A DNA stretch of 64,000 nucleotides. Source: CAZOZZ01 sp965247425. GTDB lineage: Bacteria > Acidobacteriota > Terriglobia > 20CM-2-55-15. The translations under genes and the position numbers were made by a program. The stretch's first letter is position 1, and each line of letters opens with the position of its first letter. The notes beneath the pieces were generated by a model. It searched no databases. It worked only from the letters and a program-made list of their open reading frames with translations, and was not told the DNA's origin. Location: positions 6,324,001 to 6,388,000 of the forward strand of contig OZ252023.1 in NCBI GenBank assembly GCA_965247425.1. Reading direction: 5' to 3'. Positions 1-7,868 of the stretch are shown piece by piece.

Positions 1-16
1 TCTTCCGAAATGGCTG
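1..16. mobile_element. Terminal inverted repeat of a further IS copy lying left of the window
   Basis: Bases 2-16 read CTTCCGAAATGGCTG, the same outward-facing 15-bp terminus that ends both complete IS copies in this window. It is followed by only nine bases (17-25, TCGTCACAA) before the next IS copy starts at 26. A third copy therefore probably ends here, with its body outside the window. The single preceding base (T) matches the transposase-start side of the element, which is weak evidence for its orientation. Confidence 0.7.
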
Positions 17-202
17 TCGTCACAACAGCCATTTCGGAAGTCAGGGAGGACGGAGTGTCTGGAAGGGGCTCTGGAAGGGAAAAGGTCGAGGAGGGAGAGG
101 AATTTGAAGTGAGGGGTATTTTCGAGAGACAGGTATCCGTAGCGGGTCCAGCCCGGTGATTGGGGTCAGGCAGGCGCGTGGAGACCAGGGAAACGAGTCA
201 GT

Positions 203-1396
203 TCAGCTGGAGTCGGCTGGGGTTGGGGCAGACAGAGCGAGGCGAAGCAAACGAAGAAGCTCGATGGAGGTATGCGGGCGATGGCGCCCGCGATGCAAAT
301 GACGCAATCGATACAGACGTTCGATCGTGAGAGCCAGGCTTATGAGGAGCCAGTGGAGAAGCAAGCTGTTGGCGTGGTGATGGGGGATATGGGCCATCCC
401 ATAACGGTTCTTGGCATCGTTGAAACCTTGGTTTTCGACTTCCCAACGACTCTTGGCCATGCGAAATAAAGTGGGCGCTCCCACTTGGTTCATCGAGAAA
501 TTGGTCAGCCAGTAGGCTTCGACCACCGATCCATCGGGTTTCTCTTGCCGGTAGCGGATCACGCGCACGGTCGGCCAGTTCAATCGGCCCCAGGGATCGA
601 AGTCGTCTGCATCCCAGATTTCCACCCGATCGGCTCCATCCTTGAAAACCCGGGACGGCGGCTGACAAGCAAACCGGCTTTTGGCGGCGTTGAACAAGCT
701 CGGAAGATTGGCTTTGAGACGGACGATGGTCTTCAATCCCAACTCGTCGGCCAAGTGCAGGAACGGAGCCGACGCATAGCCCCCATCGACAACAACATAA
801 TCGGCAAAACGCGGCCCCAACTGCCCCACCACCCGACGAAGCAGTCGTTGCCCCCCCGACCATTCGCTATCCCCACTACCGTAGGGTTCCACATCGACCG
901 GTAAAGTGAACCCGGTGCCCACGATGGTGGCCATCACGACGTGGTGTAAGTAGGTGGTCACCTCCCCCTCGGCGTTGCGATGGGGTCGACACCACTGACA
1001 CCCGGCCTCACCGACACGCCCCACGGTTGTCCCGTCCAGCGCCAGGCCGATGAATCGGCAATCGTCGAACGCTTTATTGCGCTTGGCCTGCTTGATGGCT
1101 GTGGTCAACGCGCCGCGCGTGAATTCCGGATTCAGCTTCTCGGTAAAATAGCCCAGCGTGTCGTCGCTAAAGCGGCGTCCGATTCCCAAGGCCCGACACG
1201 CCGAGGATCGTGCGAGCGACTCGATGGCCAGGAAGCTCGATTCCCGCAGCAGATACCCGATCACCAGAGACCAGATCAGATGCCCACTTCCGATCTGCGG
1301 TCGCACCCGCCCATCTCCGGGGTGATTCAAATACCCCTTCAGCCGCAAACACTTTCGCGCGTACCGTCGTATCCCTCGTGCCGACGGACCTTTCAC
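203..1396 (-). CDS. IS4-like DDE transposase (copy 1)
   Basis: This is a 397-residue transposase that would cut and join the ends of the surrounding element. A DDE triad is visible: Asp121 in LALDGTTVG, Asp204 in VVVDGGYA and Glu321 in SRWEVENQGFND. The last has the R-W-x-x-E-N...K spacing of the IS4-type YREK signature. The start is a GTG that overlaps the stop of the upstream small gene by four bases (GTGA), so translation is likely coupled. It differs from copy 2 only at residue 271 (Arg here, Gln there). The reading frame is intact, so the element may still be active. The exact subgroup is uncertain without a database search. Confidence 0.9.
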   Translation of the reverse strand: MKGPSARGIRRYARKCLRLKGYLNHPGDGRVRPQIGSGHLIWSLVIGYLLRESSFLAIESLARSSACRALGIGRRFSDDTLGYFTEKLNPEFTRGALTTAIKQAKRNKAFDDCRFIGLALDGTTVGRVGEAGCQWCRPHRNAEGEVTTYLHHVVMATIVGTGFTLPVDVEPYGSGDSEWSGGQRLLRRVVGQLGPRFADYVVVDGGYASAPFLHLADELGLKTIVRLKANLPSLFNAAKSRFACQPPSRVFKDGADRVEIWDADDFDPWGRLNWPTVRVIRYRQEKPDGSVVEAYWLTNFSMNQVGAPTLFRMAKSRWEVENQGFNDAKNRYGMAHIPHHHANSLLLHWLLISLALTIERLYRLRHLHRGRHRPHTSIELLRLLRLALSAPTPADSS

Positions 1397-1800
1397 CGGC
1401 GCTTCCGCTTCTCACGTTGTTGCTGGCGCTCCAGCACCAACAACTTCGCGTTCGCTGTCAGCACCTCCCGGATCGCATCCTGAAACTCCCGTCCCGCTCC
1501 GACACGCTTTTGAATCTCCTCAACCATGGCAGCTGGAACGTGTTCGACATGCTTCTTCCCGTCCATCATGAATGTCCAGGACCAGGATGGGTGCCCTTCA
1601 CCCGACACACACCGGCACGTCGGCTTACCGCACCGGGTGTAACTAATCGACACCGAGCCAGGCAGCAAACCGTCGGGTATCTCATGGCGCTCGATCAGGC
1701 TGTACTTCCGCCGTCGCAGTCGCGACGCAACCGCTCCCTTTACCTGATTCAACTCAAGCCATATCTTTTTCTTCTTCATCTGACGGTATATATACCACAA
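1393..1800 (-). CDS. DUF6788-like small protein of the IS (copy 1)
   Basis: This 135-residue basic protein precedes the transposase and overlaps it by four bases. The central part has a Cys-rich signature, YTRCGKPTCRCVSGEGHPSW, followed by a WTFMMDGKKHVEHVP stretch and a Lys/Arg-rich C-terminal helix. This pattern resembles DUF6788 proteins found beside transposases, and the Cys residues suggest metal or DNA binding. A role in transposition, such as end binding or regulation, is inferred from position only. The sequence is identical to the copy at 24603-25010. Confidence 0.75.
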   Translation of the reverse strand: MWYIYRQMKKKKIWLELNQVKGAVASRLRRRKYSLIERHEIPDGLLPGSVSISYTRCGKPTCRCVSGEGHPSWSWTFMMDGKKHVEHVPAAMVEEIQKRVGAGREFQDAIREVLTANAKLLVLERQQQREKRKRR

Positions 1801-1933
1801 GATACCGCCGACACCATATCGATTTCAACAATGCGAAAATAGAACTTCCTTAACAATGGGTTTGAATTCGACTCAAATGCCCGCTGGCCGGGCCTCATTC
1901 AACTTCGACCGAGCTGCTCTTCCGAAATGGCTG

Positions 1934-2197
1934 CAGTTCCATGACGATGAAGGGCTGACCCTCGTGCTCGTCAATGTCGTGGATCGTGCAGATGTTGGGA
2001 TGGTTGAGCGCGGAAGCCGCGCGGGCTTCCATCTGGAATCGTTCCAACGCCGTTCGGTCGTGGGCCAACTGATCAGGAAGAAACTTCAGCGCCACCTGGC
2101 GCTGCAGTTTCGTATCCTCGGCCCGGTAGACGACGCCCATTCCGCCGCCACCGATCTGTTCGAGGACCTTGTAGTGGGAAATGGTTTGGCCGATCAC
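1934..2197 (-). pseudogene. Ser/Thr protein kinase, N-terminal fragment cut by the IS
   Basis: Only the first 88 codons of a Hanks-type kinase remain. The Gly-rich loop (IGGGGMGVVYRAED), the VALKFL lysine and the start of the N-lobe hinge (FIVMEL) are present, but the catalytic HRD and DFG segments are missing. Reading stops where IS copy 1 begins. The last three kinase codons (ATG GAA CTG) are the nine bases that also occur immediately right of IS copy 2 at 26378-26386. The sequence after that second occurrence does not encode the rest of a kinase, so the gene was already truncated or has since lost its remainder. The start ATG at 2197 fits the usual N-terminus of acidobacterial kinases. Confidence 0.85.
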
Positions 2198-2267
2198 GCT
2201 GCGCTTCCTGCTCTCTTAAGGAGAAACTGATAGTTACAGGTTTTGTATCACATCCCTGTGACGGGGT

Positions 2268-3239
2268 CTACGAGGACCTTTTCGAGAGAGCAAACACGTC
2301 GGAGACCTTGTCCAAATCGACATTGCCGCCTGAAACAAGGGACACCACCGTCGATCCTGAGGGGATCTTGATCTTCCCATTCAGCAACGCAGCTGTCGCA
2401 GCGGCGCCGGAACCCTCAACGTACAGCTTCGCGCGAGTCATCAGGAGCTTCATCGCCCCTATGATTTCCTCTTCGCTGACCGTCACTATCTCGTTGACGG
2501 CGTCGCGGGCGATCTCCATCGGGAGCTGACCGACAAATGGGGGTGTCATGCCGTCCGCAATCGTGCCGTATGGCCGGTCGACGTGAATGGGTTTCCCCGC
2601 ATCGATGGCGGGCTGCAACCCCGGGCCGGCTTCGAGTTCGACCGCGAACACCTGGACCTCAGGTTTCAAACCCTTGAGGGCCGACGTCACACCGCCCATG
2701 AGTCCACCGCCCCCAACGGGGACGATCACGACATCGACATCCGGACAATCCTCTACGATTTCAAGGCCGGCCGTCCCTGCTCCGGCCAGAAGGACCGGAT
2801 CGTCAAACGGGTGAACGAACGTCGATCCCCTTTTGTCCTTTTCCTCGTTCAGTTTGTCGAACAACGTGGCGCGATCGTCGTGGAAGATGACTTCACCCCC
2901 GTATCCTCTTACCGCGTCAATTTTGGACCCGGGTGCATCGGCCGGCATCACCACGGCACAGGGAGCCGAAACCTGCAGGGCGGCCCACGCCACGGCCTGG
3001 GCATGATTCCCGGCAGACACCGTGATGAGGCCGCGGTTCCGTTCCTCGTCGGAAAGAGAAAGGACCTTGTTGAGCGCCCCGCGCGGCTTGAACGATCCGG
3101 TCTTCTGAAAACATTCGCATTTCAGGAAGAGCTCGACGCCGACACGATCGCCGAGAGTCTTGCTCGAAAGGATGGGCGTGCGGTGGATCTTACCCGCAAG
3201 GCGTTCTGCTGCTTTTTGGATTTCGGAAAGTTCGATCAT
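2268..3239 (-). CDS. Threonine/serine dehydratase (PLP fold type II)
   Basis: This 323-residue protein is expected to deaminate L-threonine to 2-oxobutyrate, or L-serine to pyruvate, in the cytoplasm. The PLP lysine is Lys51 in TGSFKPRGA. The SAGNHAQAVA substrate loop and the PVGGGGLMGG phosphate-binding glycine loop are present. Its length matches catabolic TdcB-type dehydratases and serine racemases. The C-terminal regulatory domain of biosynthetic IlvA is absent, so feedback control by isoleucine is unlikely. It stands alone between the kinase stub and a divergent two-component system. Serine racemase or hydroxyaspartate dehydratase activity cannot be excluded from sequence alone. Confidence 0.85.
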   Translation of the reverse strand: MIELSEIQKAAERLAGKIHRTPILSSKTLGDRVGVELFLKCECFQKTGSFKPRGALNKVLSLSDEERNRGLITVSAGNHAQAVAWAALQVSAPCAVVMPADAPGSKIDAVRGYGGEVIFHDDRATLFDKLNEEKDKRGSTFVHPFDDPVLLAGAGTAGLEIVEDCPDVDVVIVPVGGGGLMGGVTSALKGLKPEVQVFAVELEAGPGLQPAIDAGKPIHVDRPYGTIADGMTPPFVGQLPMEIARDAVNEIVTVSEEEIIGAMKLLMTRAKLYVEGSGAAATAALLNGKIKIPSGSTVVSLVSGGNVDLDKVSDVFALSKRSS

Positions 3240-3284
3240 GGTTGGGTATTATCGCGGATGTGAACTTCGCAGCCCGAACTTTCC

Positions 3285-3444
3285 GGGACAGAGTGTCGGG
3301 GGGGCCGTCCCTGGCCGCCCGCCCGGCTGGCCGGCGGGTTTCGTCAATCGCCCACTCATCAGAACGGTTTCGAGCGTCGATCGGCCTGTGACTCCGCGTC
3401 AGAACCGCGGGTGGCCTGGGACGGCCACCCCGACACGCTGTCCC
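3285..3444. repeat. Intergenic inverted-repeat unit, GTGTCGGGG family
   Basis: The 359-base gap 3240-3598 holds this unit plus the promoter area of the histidine kinase. Its left arm (3285-3321) contains GACAGAGTGTCGGGG and a GGCCGTCCCTGGCC palindrome. Its right arm (3406-3444) is the inverse, ending CCCCGACACGCTGTCC. The same arms recur at 14880-14925, 31824-31855 and 31971-32008. No coding potential is convincing here. The arrangement resembles paired REP-like or small non-autonomous elements. Confidence 0.6.
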
Positions 3445-3467
3445 GTAATTCGTTACCTTGCCGATTC

Positions 3468-3483
3468 GTTAAAAAGATTTAAC
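3468..3483. promoter_or_regulatory. GTTAAA palindrome upstream of the two-component operon
   Basis: A perfect inverted repeat GTTAAA-AAGA-TTTAAC lies about 115 bases upstream of the histidine kinase start. A direct repeat of ATTCGTTA (3448-3455 and 3464-3471, 16 bases apart) overlaps it. The GTTAAA core recurs as a tandem repeat upstream of the Spy-like gene (6826-6843). It could be the binding site of the OmpR-type regulator encoded here, which would mean autoregulation. This is inference from motif sharing only. Confidence 0.3.
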
Positions 3484-3545
3484 TAAACCCGACATCCTTC
3501 GGGCTGTCTATATCGGTATCCATGAAGTTTCCGGGAGGAAGAACG

Positions 3546-3602
3546 GTGTACAGATCGATTCAACCCCAGTCATCCACCATGAGTTTGTTCGGGAATCGAT
3601 GA
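3546..3602 (+). CDS. Possible 18-residue leader peptide coupled to the histidine kinase
   Basis: A GTG codon at 3546 follows a strong ribosome-binding site (GGGAGGAAG, 3533-3541) and opens an 18-codon frame. Its TGA stop overlaps the kinase ATG as ATGA (3599-3602). The kinase start itself has no obvious Shine-Dalgarno, so ribosomes ending the short frame could re-initiate on the kinase. The peptide matches nothing recognisable. A wrong kinase start or a chance frame are the alternatives. Confidence 0.3.
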   Translation: MYRSIQPQSSTMSLFGNR

Positions 3603-5383
3603 CTACAACGTTCGGTGACCGACGCCCGAGATCCTGGATTTCGATACTTCTGATCGGAACTCTTCTGATCCTTCTCCCTTTGTTGGCCTACCTGCAATAC
3701 CGCTGGATCGGCCAGGTCAGTGCGGCCGAACAGACGCGATTACAGGAAAGCCTGGACATCTCCACGCGCCGGTTCGTCGAGGATCTTCGGAACGAGTTCA
3801 CCCGCATCGCTGTCGGGTTTCGTCCGAGTGGATCGGATTCCTGGACAGCTCTAGCGGATCGTCTGTCTCACTCGTATGATCAATGGGCCGCAACGGCGGC
3901 CTATCCACGACTGATCCGACACATCTTCGTGACCGACTTATCACAAGAAGATAATCCACAGATACTGGAATTTGATCCAGGTTCCGGCGGCCTCGGTGAG
4001 GCGGAGTGGCCGGAAGCTCTGGGAGGGCTCCGGGATCGAGGTTTTCCCAGGCCCCCACGGCCGGGAGGTGACGACCGGTTCGAGGTAGACAGCCTGCACC
4101 TGGTCATCCCCATCCCACCGGCCGACCGGGGCCGGTGGCAATTCGACGAGACGCCACCGGCAATGGACTGGGCCATCGTCGAGCTCGACCGCGCCCGGGT
4201 CACCGAAGAACTGCTTCCGGACCTGGTGGACAGGCATTTCGATTCGACGCGCTACGCAATCGGAATCGTCGAAACAACGGACCCGCCCACGACGGTCTAC
4301 CGGTCGGGTGAAGAGTTTTCAATCGGGGACCTCGAATCGCCCGATGTCGCTTTCGAACTTTTCACCTCTCCGGGCGGACGAAGGGGGCGCGGAGGGTTCG
4401 GGACTTCGTCCCGGCGTCGCGGAAGGGGGCGAGGTCTGGATCCAGAAGATCTCTCCTCAGCCGCGCTGGGGACGCCGGGACGAGGGGACGGACGCGGCGC
4501 CCCTCCGGCCATGTTACTCGGGGCGTCGTGGCAACTCGTGGCGAAGCACCGGTCCGGCTCGCTCGAGAACGCCGTGGGCGAGCTGCGCAATCGGAACCTG
4601 GCCATCAGTTTTGGCACTCTCCTGCTGCTCGGCATCGCCGGGTCGATGATCGTCATCTGGGCGGAACGAGTGCGGTCGGCCGGTCGGTTGCAGATGGAAT
4701 TCTCGGCCGGGGTGTCTCATGAACTTCGCACGCCGCTGGCGATCATTCGATCCGCAGCGCACAACATCGAGAACGGTGTCGTCGTCAAACCCGGAGAGAT
4801 CCGGGAATACGCGGGCATGATCGGGGAGGAAGGCCGACGCCTCTCCAACATGGTCGACCAGGTCATCCTGTTCGCACAGACCGAATCCGGCCGTCGCCCT
4901 TACGTCATGGAACCGGTCCTGCTCGACGAGGTTGTGGAGAGGGCGACGGGCACGTTGTCGTCTTTGCTCGACGACGCCCGCTGCCAGGTTCGAACCCTCA
5001 TCGACCCGGATCTGCCGCCGGTGCTGGCAGACCCTACGGCTCTCGCCCACTGCGTCCAGAACCTCATCAGCAATGCGGTCAAATACGGCGGATCGGGTGG
5101 ACGAACCTCGATCACGATTCAGGCCGTCCGCGATGACGAAAGCAACAATGTACGTCTCAGCATCGTCGACCAGGGACCGGGAATCGAACCTGACGATCTT
5201 CCTCATCTGTTCGACGCCTTCTACAGAGGTCGGAACGTTCCCGAGAAAACACACGGGAATGGCCTTGGCTTGAACCTGGTAAAACGCATCATGGAAGGCC
5301 ATCGCGGTCGCGTGACCGTGTCGACCGAAAGCGGAGCGGGCAGTTGTTTCACCCTGCACATTCCGAAAGGAGCGACGTCTTGA
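3599..5383 (+). CDS. Membrane sensor histidine kinase
   Basis: This 594-residue inner-membrane sensor has one transmembrane segment at about residues 13-34, a roughly 300-residue periplasmic domain and a second segment at about 334-354. The cytoplasmic kinase core follows: HisKA with phosphoacceptor His374 in VSHELRTPLA, N-box around Asn492 (LISNAVKYG), G1 DQGPGIEPDD and G2 GNGLGLNLV. The periplasmic part is rich in Pro, Arg and Gly around residues 250-300 and matches no sensor fold I recognise. The downstream response regulator overlaps its stop (TTGA), so the two form one operon. A Spy-like periplasmic protein encoded convergently suggests envelope stress or metal sensing, which is inference. 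Confidence 0.93.
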   Translation: MTTTFGDRRPRSWISILLIGTLLILLPLLAYLQYRWIGQVSAAEQTRLQESLDISTRRFVEDLRNEFTRIAVGFRPSGSDSWTALADRLSHSYDQWAATAAYPRLIRHIFVTDLSQEDNPQILEFDPGSGGLGEAEWPEALGGLRDRGFPRPPRPGGDDRFEVDSLHLVIPIPPADRGRWQFDETPPAMDWAIVELDRARVTEELLPDLVDRHFDSTRYAIGIVETTDPPTTVYRSGEEFSIGDLESPDVAFELFTSPGGRRGRGGFGTSSRRRGRGRGLDPEDLSSAALGTPGRGDGRGAPPAMLLGASWQLVAKHRSGSLENAVGELRNRNLAISFGTLLLLGIAGSMIVIWAERVRSAGRLQMEFSAGVSHELRTPLAIIRSAAHNIENGVVVKPGEIREYAGMIGEEGRRLSNMVDQVILFAQTESGRRPYVMEPVLLDEVVERATGTLSSLLDDARCQVRTLIDPDLPPVLADPTALAHCVQNLISNAVKYGGSGGRTSITIQAVRDDESNNVRLSIVDQGPGIEPDDLPHLFDAFYRGRNVPEKTHGNGLGLNLVKRIMEGHRGRVTVSTESGAGSCFTLHIPKGATS

Positions 5384-6099
5384 AAGAACTGGTTTTCGAA
5401 CCCATTGCACCCTCCATACCCACACGGATCCTTCTCGTCGAGGACGAGTCCTCTCTGGCCAGGACCCTCTGCGATCTGTTTCGAAACCTGGGCTACTCCG
5501 TGGAAGTGCGATCTGACGGCGCCCAGGCGCTGGAGGCCGGCTCGAACGAAGCCTTCGATCTGATTCTGCTCGATGTCATGCTTCCTTCGATGAACGGGTT
5601 CGATGTTTGCCGGAACCTGCGTCAACGGGGCGTCGACACGCCGGTTCTCATGCTCACGGCGCGCAGCGAAGTTGCCGACAAGGTCGTGGGTTTCAAAACC
5701 GGCGCCGACGACTACGTGACGAAACCTTTCGACACCGACGAGCTCCAGGCCCGCATGGAAGCCCTGCTCAGAAGAACATCAAGGAGTGTGACCGACGGGT
5801 GGTCGTATGAATTCGGCGCCGTGAAGGTGGATTTCCGAAAGGGCCGGATTGTTCGCGACAACCGCGTCGTCGATCTCTTCGATCAGGAGTGCCGCCTCCT
5901 GCGCTACTTCGTGGAACACCGTGGCCAGGTGTTGTCACGCGAGACCCTTCTCACCGAAGTCTGGAACTACAAGGCCGTGCCCATGACGAGGACAGTGGAT
6001 GTGCACATCGTCTGGCTGAGGCAGAAGGTGGAAACGGATCCGAAGAATCCGCAGTTCATCAAGACTGTACACGGGAAAGGGTACCGGTTTGATGGGTAG
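5380..6099 (+). CDS. OmpR/PhoB-type response regulator
   Basis: This two-domain DNA-binding regulator is the partner of the preceding kinase. The receiver has the acidic pocket Glu21/Asp22, phosphoacceptor Asp65 in LILLDVMLPSMNG, the T93-A94 switch and Lys115 in YVTKPF. The C-terminal winged helix carries RTVDVHIVWLRQK and ends HGKGYRF, typical of the OmpR class. I chose the TTG at 5380 because it overlaps the kinase stop as TTGA and has AAAGGAG seven bases upstream. This gives 239 residues. The upstream ATG at 5344 would lie deep inside the kinase gene. Likely targets are its own promoter and the Spy-like gene, both of which carry GTTAAA motifs. Confidence 0.93.
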   Translation: MKELVFEPIAPSIPTRILLVEDESSLARTLCDLFRNLGYSVEVRSDGAQALEAGSNEAFDLILLDVMLPSMNGFDVCRNLRQRGVDTPVLMLTARSEVADKVVGFKTGADDYVTKPFDTDELQARMEALLRRTSRSVTDGWSYEFGAVKVDFRKGRIVRDNRVVDLFDQECRLLRYFVEHRGQVLSRETLLTEVWNYKAVPMTRTVDVHIVWLRQKVETDPKNPQFIKTVHGKGYRFDG

Positions 6100-6105
6100 A
6101 GAGGC

Positions 6106-6139
6106 AACTGGCTGTCGGCCTCTCGGCCAACAGCCAATT
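6106..6139. terminator. Bidirectional hairpin terminator between convergent genes
   Basis: AACTGGCTGTCGGCC (6106-6120) pairs with GGCCAACAGCCAATT (6125-6139) around a four-base loop, with one or two mismatches. It sits between the response regulator stop and the converging Spy-like gene, so it can end both transcripts. There is no long T-run after it, so factor-independent termination is not certain. Confidence 0.6.
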
Positions 6140-6159
6140 GCAGCCCGTGTTGGAACTGA

Positions 6160-6726
6160 TTAACCGGCTGGCGGAGGGCTGGAAGGACGGCCGCCGCGAC
6201 GGCCACGACGCCCCCGACCGGAGCCCGAATCACCATCCTCTCCCGAACCTCCTCGGCCGGCAGCCTGGATGGCGTCGAGTTTGCCCTGCTGCTCTGCGGT
6301 GAGCAGATTTTTCAGGGCCGTCTGAAATTGATCCCTGGACGCCTTCGCCTGGCCTTGAATGGCGTGGATCCCAAGCACCGCGTTACCTATGTCGGTCGCA
6401 CTGGCTCCCTGTTCGATGAGATTATGCAGGTTTTCCCGCGCCTGTCCGACCTCGGCCCGGATCGCTTCCTGAGTTGCCTGATTGGTCTCTACCAACGCCT
6501 GGAGACTCGCCACTTGCGCGGCATTGAGTCCCAGCGCCTCCTCCAGGAGATCTATCGGGTTCCGTTCGCGCCTCGGACCTCGTTCCTCTCCTGATTCGAG
6601 TCCGGATTCGACCCGGCCTCCGAAGCCTCCCTGCCCACCCTGGGGGCGACCAGGTCCTCTCTGAGCAAACGACGGAATCGCCAGAGCACTAAAAAGGACG
6701 GCAAGCATCATGTTTCTAACAGTCAT
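6160..6726 (-). CDS. Spy/CpxP-like periplasmic protein
   Basis: This 188-residue protein has an N-terminal signal peptide cleaved after about residue 21 (ALAIPSFAQ). A Gly/Arg/Gln-rich stretch follows, then a helical core (about residues 60-160) with GLNAAQVASLQ and LLTAEQQGKLDAI. The paired L-t-x-x-Q-type motifs are those of the Spy/CpxP/CnrX family of periplasmic chaperones and metal-stress sensors. The C-terminus is again Gly/Arg-rich and ends SSPPPAG. It faces the two-component operon across a shared terminator. A tandem GTTAAA motif lies about 100-120 bases upstream, so it is a plausible target or feedback partner of that system. Confidence 0.7.
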   Translation of the reverse strand: MTVRNMMLAVLFSALAIPSFAQRGPGRPQGGQGGFGGRVESGLESGEERGPRRERNPIDLLEEALGLNAAQVASLQALVETNQATQEAIRAEVGQARENLHNLIEQGASATDIGNAVLGIHAIQGQAKASRDQFQTALKNLLTAEQQGKLDAIQAAGRGGSGEDGDSGSGRGRRGRRGGRPSSPPPAG

Positions 6727-6825
6727 CGGTAAACATCCTCCTGTTTTGTTTCTCGAGGGCCGCCGTCGCGAAGGGCGATTTCCGACCGCTCTGCAGGGTT
6801 AGACAGGAGGGTGAGAGATGGGATG

Positions 6826-6843
6826 TGTTAAAGGATGTTAAAG
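6826..6843 (-). promoter_or_regulatory. Tandem TGTTAAAG direct repeat upstream of the Spy-like gene
   Basis: TGTTAAAG occurs at 6826-6833 and 6836-6843, ten bases (one helical turn) apart, which is the usual layout of OmpR-family binding sites. The GTTAAA core also forms a palindrome upstream of the sensor kinase (3468-3483). A shared regulon is inferred and untested. Confidence 0.35.
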
Positions 6844-6873
6844 CTGGCAGTCGGGAATTGAGGGCCTAAGAAC

Positions 6874-6986
6874 TCGACGCAGAGACGCCGAGACGCAGAG
6901 ATCGGAGGGAGATTGTCGGAGACCTTTTAGCCGGGAACAAGAAAATCAGATCTCTGCGTCTCTGCGTCTCTGCGCCTCTGCGTCGA
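6874..6986. repeat. Intergenic CGCAGAGACGC inverted repeat
   Basis: The 301-base gap 6727-7027 holds the promoter of the Spy-like gene and this repeat. The left arm (6874-6903) reads CGACGCAGAGACGCCGAGAC and on. The right arm (6947-6986) is its inverse, ending CTGCGCCTCTGCGTCG. Related arms occur at 9877-10018 and 30579-30818. The transcript would fold into a long imperfect hairpin. Confidence 0.7.
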
Positions 6987-7027
6987 AAATCCCTCTCTTA
7001 CAATGCGAAGTTATTCAGGAGCGGACC

Positions 7028-7828
7028 CTAATCGTGTGAGTCGACTGTCAGGCGAACGACGTCTACGGCGGCTTCCTCGAGGGCTCTGTCGGTCATGTCC
7101 ACTACGGGCCAGTTCGCCCAGACGAAGGTATCATCGGCGTGCGCCACTTCTTTTCGGATGTGGTCGAGGCTGGTGTAGGTCTTGGTCGCTTCGGTCCCAT
7201 ATTTTTTGAGCCTCTTTTCACGAAGCTGCCGCAATCGCTCCGGCTCCACGCGCAACCCCACAAGCTTCTTCTGATCAACGTTGAACAACTCCGATGGAAG
7301 GTCCAGATCCGGCACGATCGGGATGTTCATCACGCGATATCCGCGAACCGCCAGATAGACGGACAACGGCGTCTTGGAAGTCCGAGAAACCCCGACCAGG
7401 ACAATGTCCGCCCTCCGGATGTCCTTGAGACCGAGGCCATCGTCATGTTTGACCGCGAACGTCAACGCGTCCACCATTTTGCGGTCTGCCGGCCTCTGCA
7501 TTCCACCGGGCACCCCTTCAGGTCGTGCTCCAAGAAAGTCACCCAGAAAGCTGAGCAGGTGGCCGAAAAGGTCCACCGATGGGATGCCTCTTTCCGAAGC
7601 CCGCGAATAGAGCAGTTCTCGCAGATCCGTAGTAGCCAGGGTGTGCACAAGGATGCTGTCGGATGCACTGGCATCGTCGATAACCTCCTCAAGTTGCTCC
7701 GGACTTCGGACACGCGCACGAACCAGGATGTCGACCTTCAGGTCGGTTGGAAACTGGGCAAGCGCCGCGCGCAGAAGGTGCTGGCCCCTGGCCCCGGTAC
7801 CGTCTGAAACGATAAAAATTGTCTTCAT
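7028..7828 (-). CDS. ppsR: PEP synthase regulatory protein (kinase/pyrophosphorylase, DUF299)
   Basis: This 266-residue bifunctional enzyme would inactivate phosphoenolpyruvate synthase or pyruvate phosphate dikinase by ADP-dependent phosphorylation, and reactivate it by Pi-dependent pyrophosphorolysis. Family hallmarks are the N-terminus MKTIFIVSDGTG, the phosphate-binding loop GVSRTSKTP at 146-154 followed by LAVRGYRVMNIPIVP, and the C-terminal YTSLDHIRKE. The length matches the family. The target synthase is not in this window. The gene is on the same strand as the GNAT gene 40 bases upstream and may be co-transcribed with it. Confidence 0.93.
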   Translation of the reverse strand: MKTIFIVSDGTGARGQHLLRAALAQFPTDLKVDILVRARVRSPEQLEEVIDDASASDSILVHTLATTDLRELLYSRASERGIPSVDLFGHLLSFLGDFLGARPEGVPGGMQRPADRKMVDALTFAVKHDDGLGLKDIRRADIVLVGVSRTSKTPLSVYLAVRGYRVMNIPIVPDLDLPSELFNVDQKKLVGLRVEPERLRQLREKRLKKYGTEATKTYTSLDHIRKEVAHADDTFVWANWPVVDMTDRALEEAAVDVVRLTVDSHD

Positions 7829-7868
7829 AATCCACTGTTGGGGCGCTGCAGGAGATCGGTAATGAGCG

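Larger units (their letters stand above)
26..1933 (-). mobile_element. IS4-like insertion sequence, copy 1 (1908 bp)
   Basis: The element is bounded by perfect 15-bp inverted repeats, CAGCCATTTCGGAAG at 26-40 and CTTCCGAAATGGCTG at 1919-1933. It carries two overlapping genes on the minus strand, a small DUF6788-like protein and a DDE transposase. It is the same length as the copy at 24470-26377 and is inverted relative to it. The transposases of the two copies differ at one residue, from a C/T difference at 585. The flanking nine bases (17-25 and 1934-1942) do not match each other. The right flank instead matches the right flank of copy 2 in reverse complement, which points to recombination between the copies. 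Confidence 0.95.
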
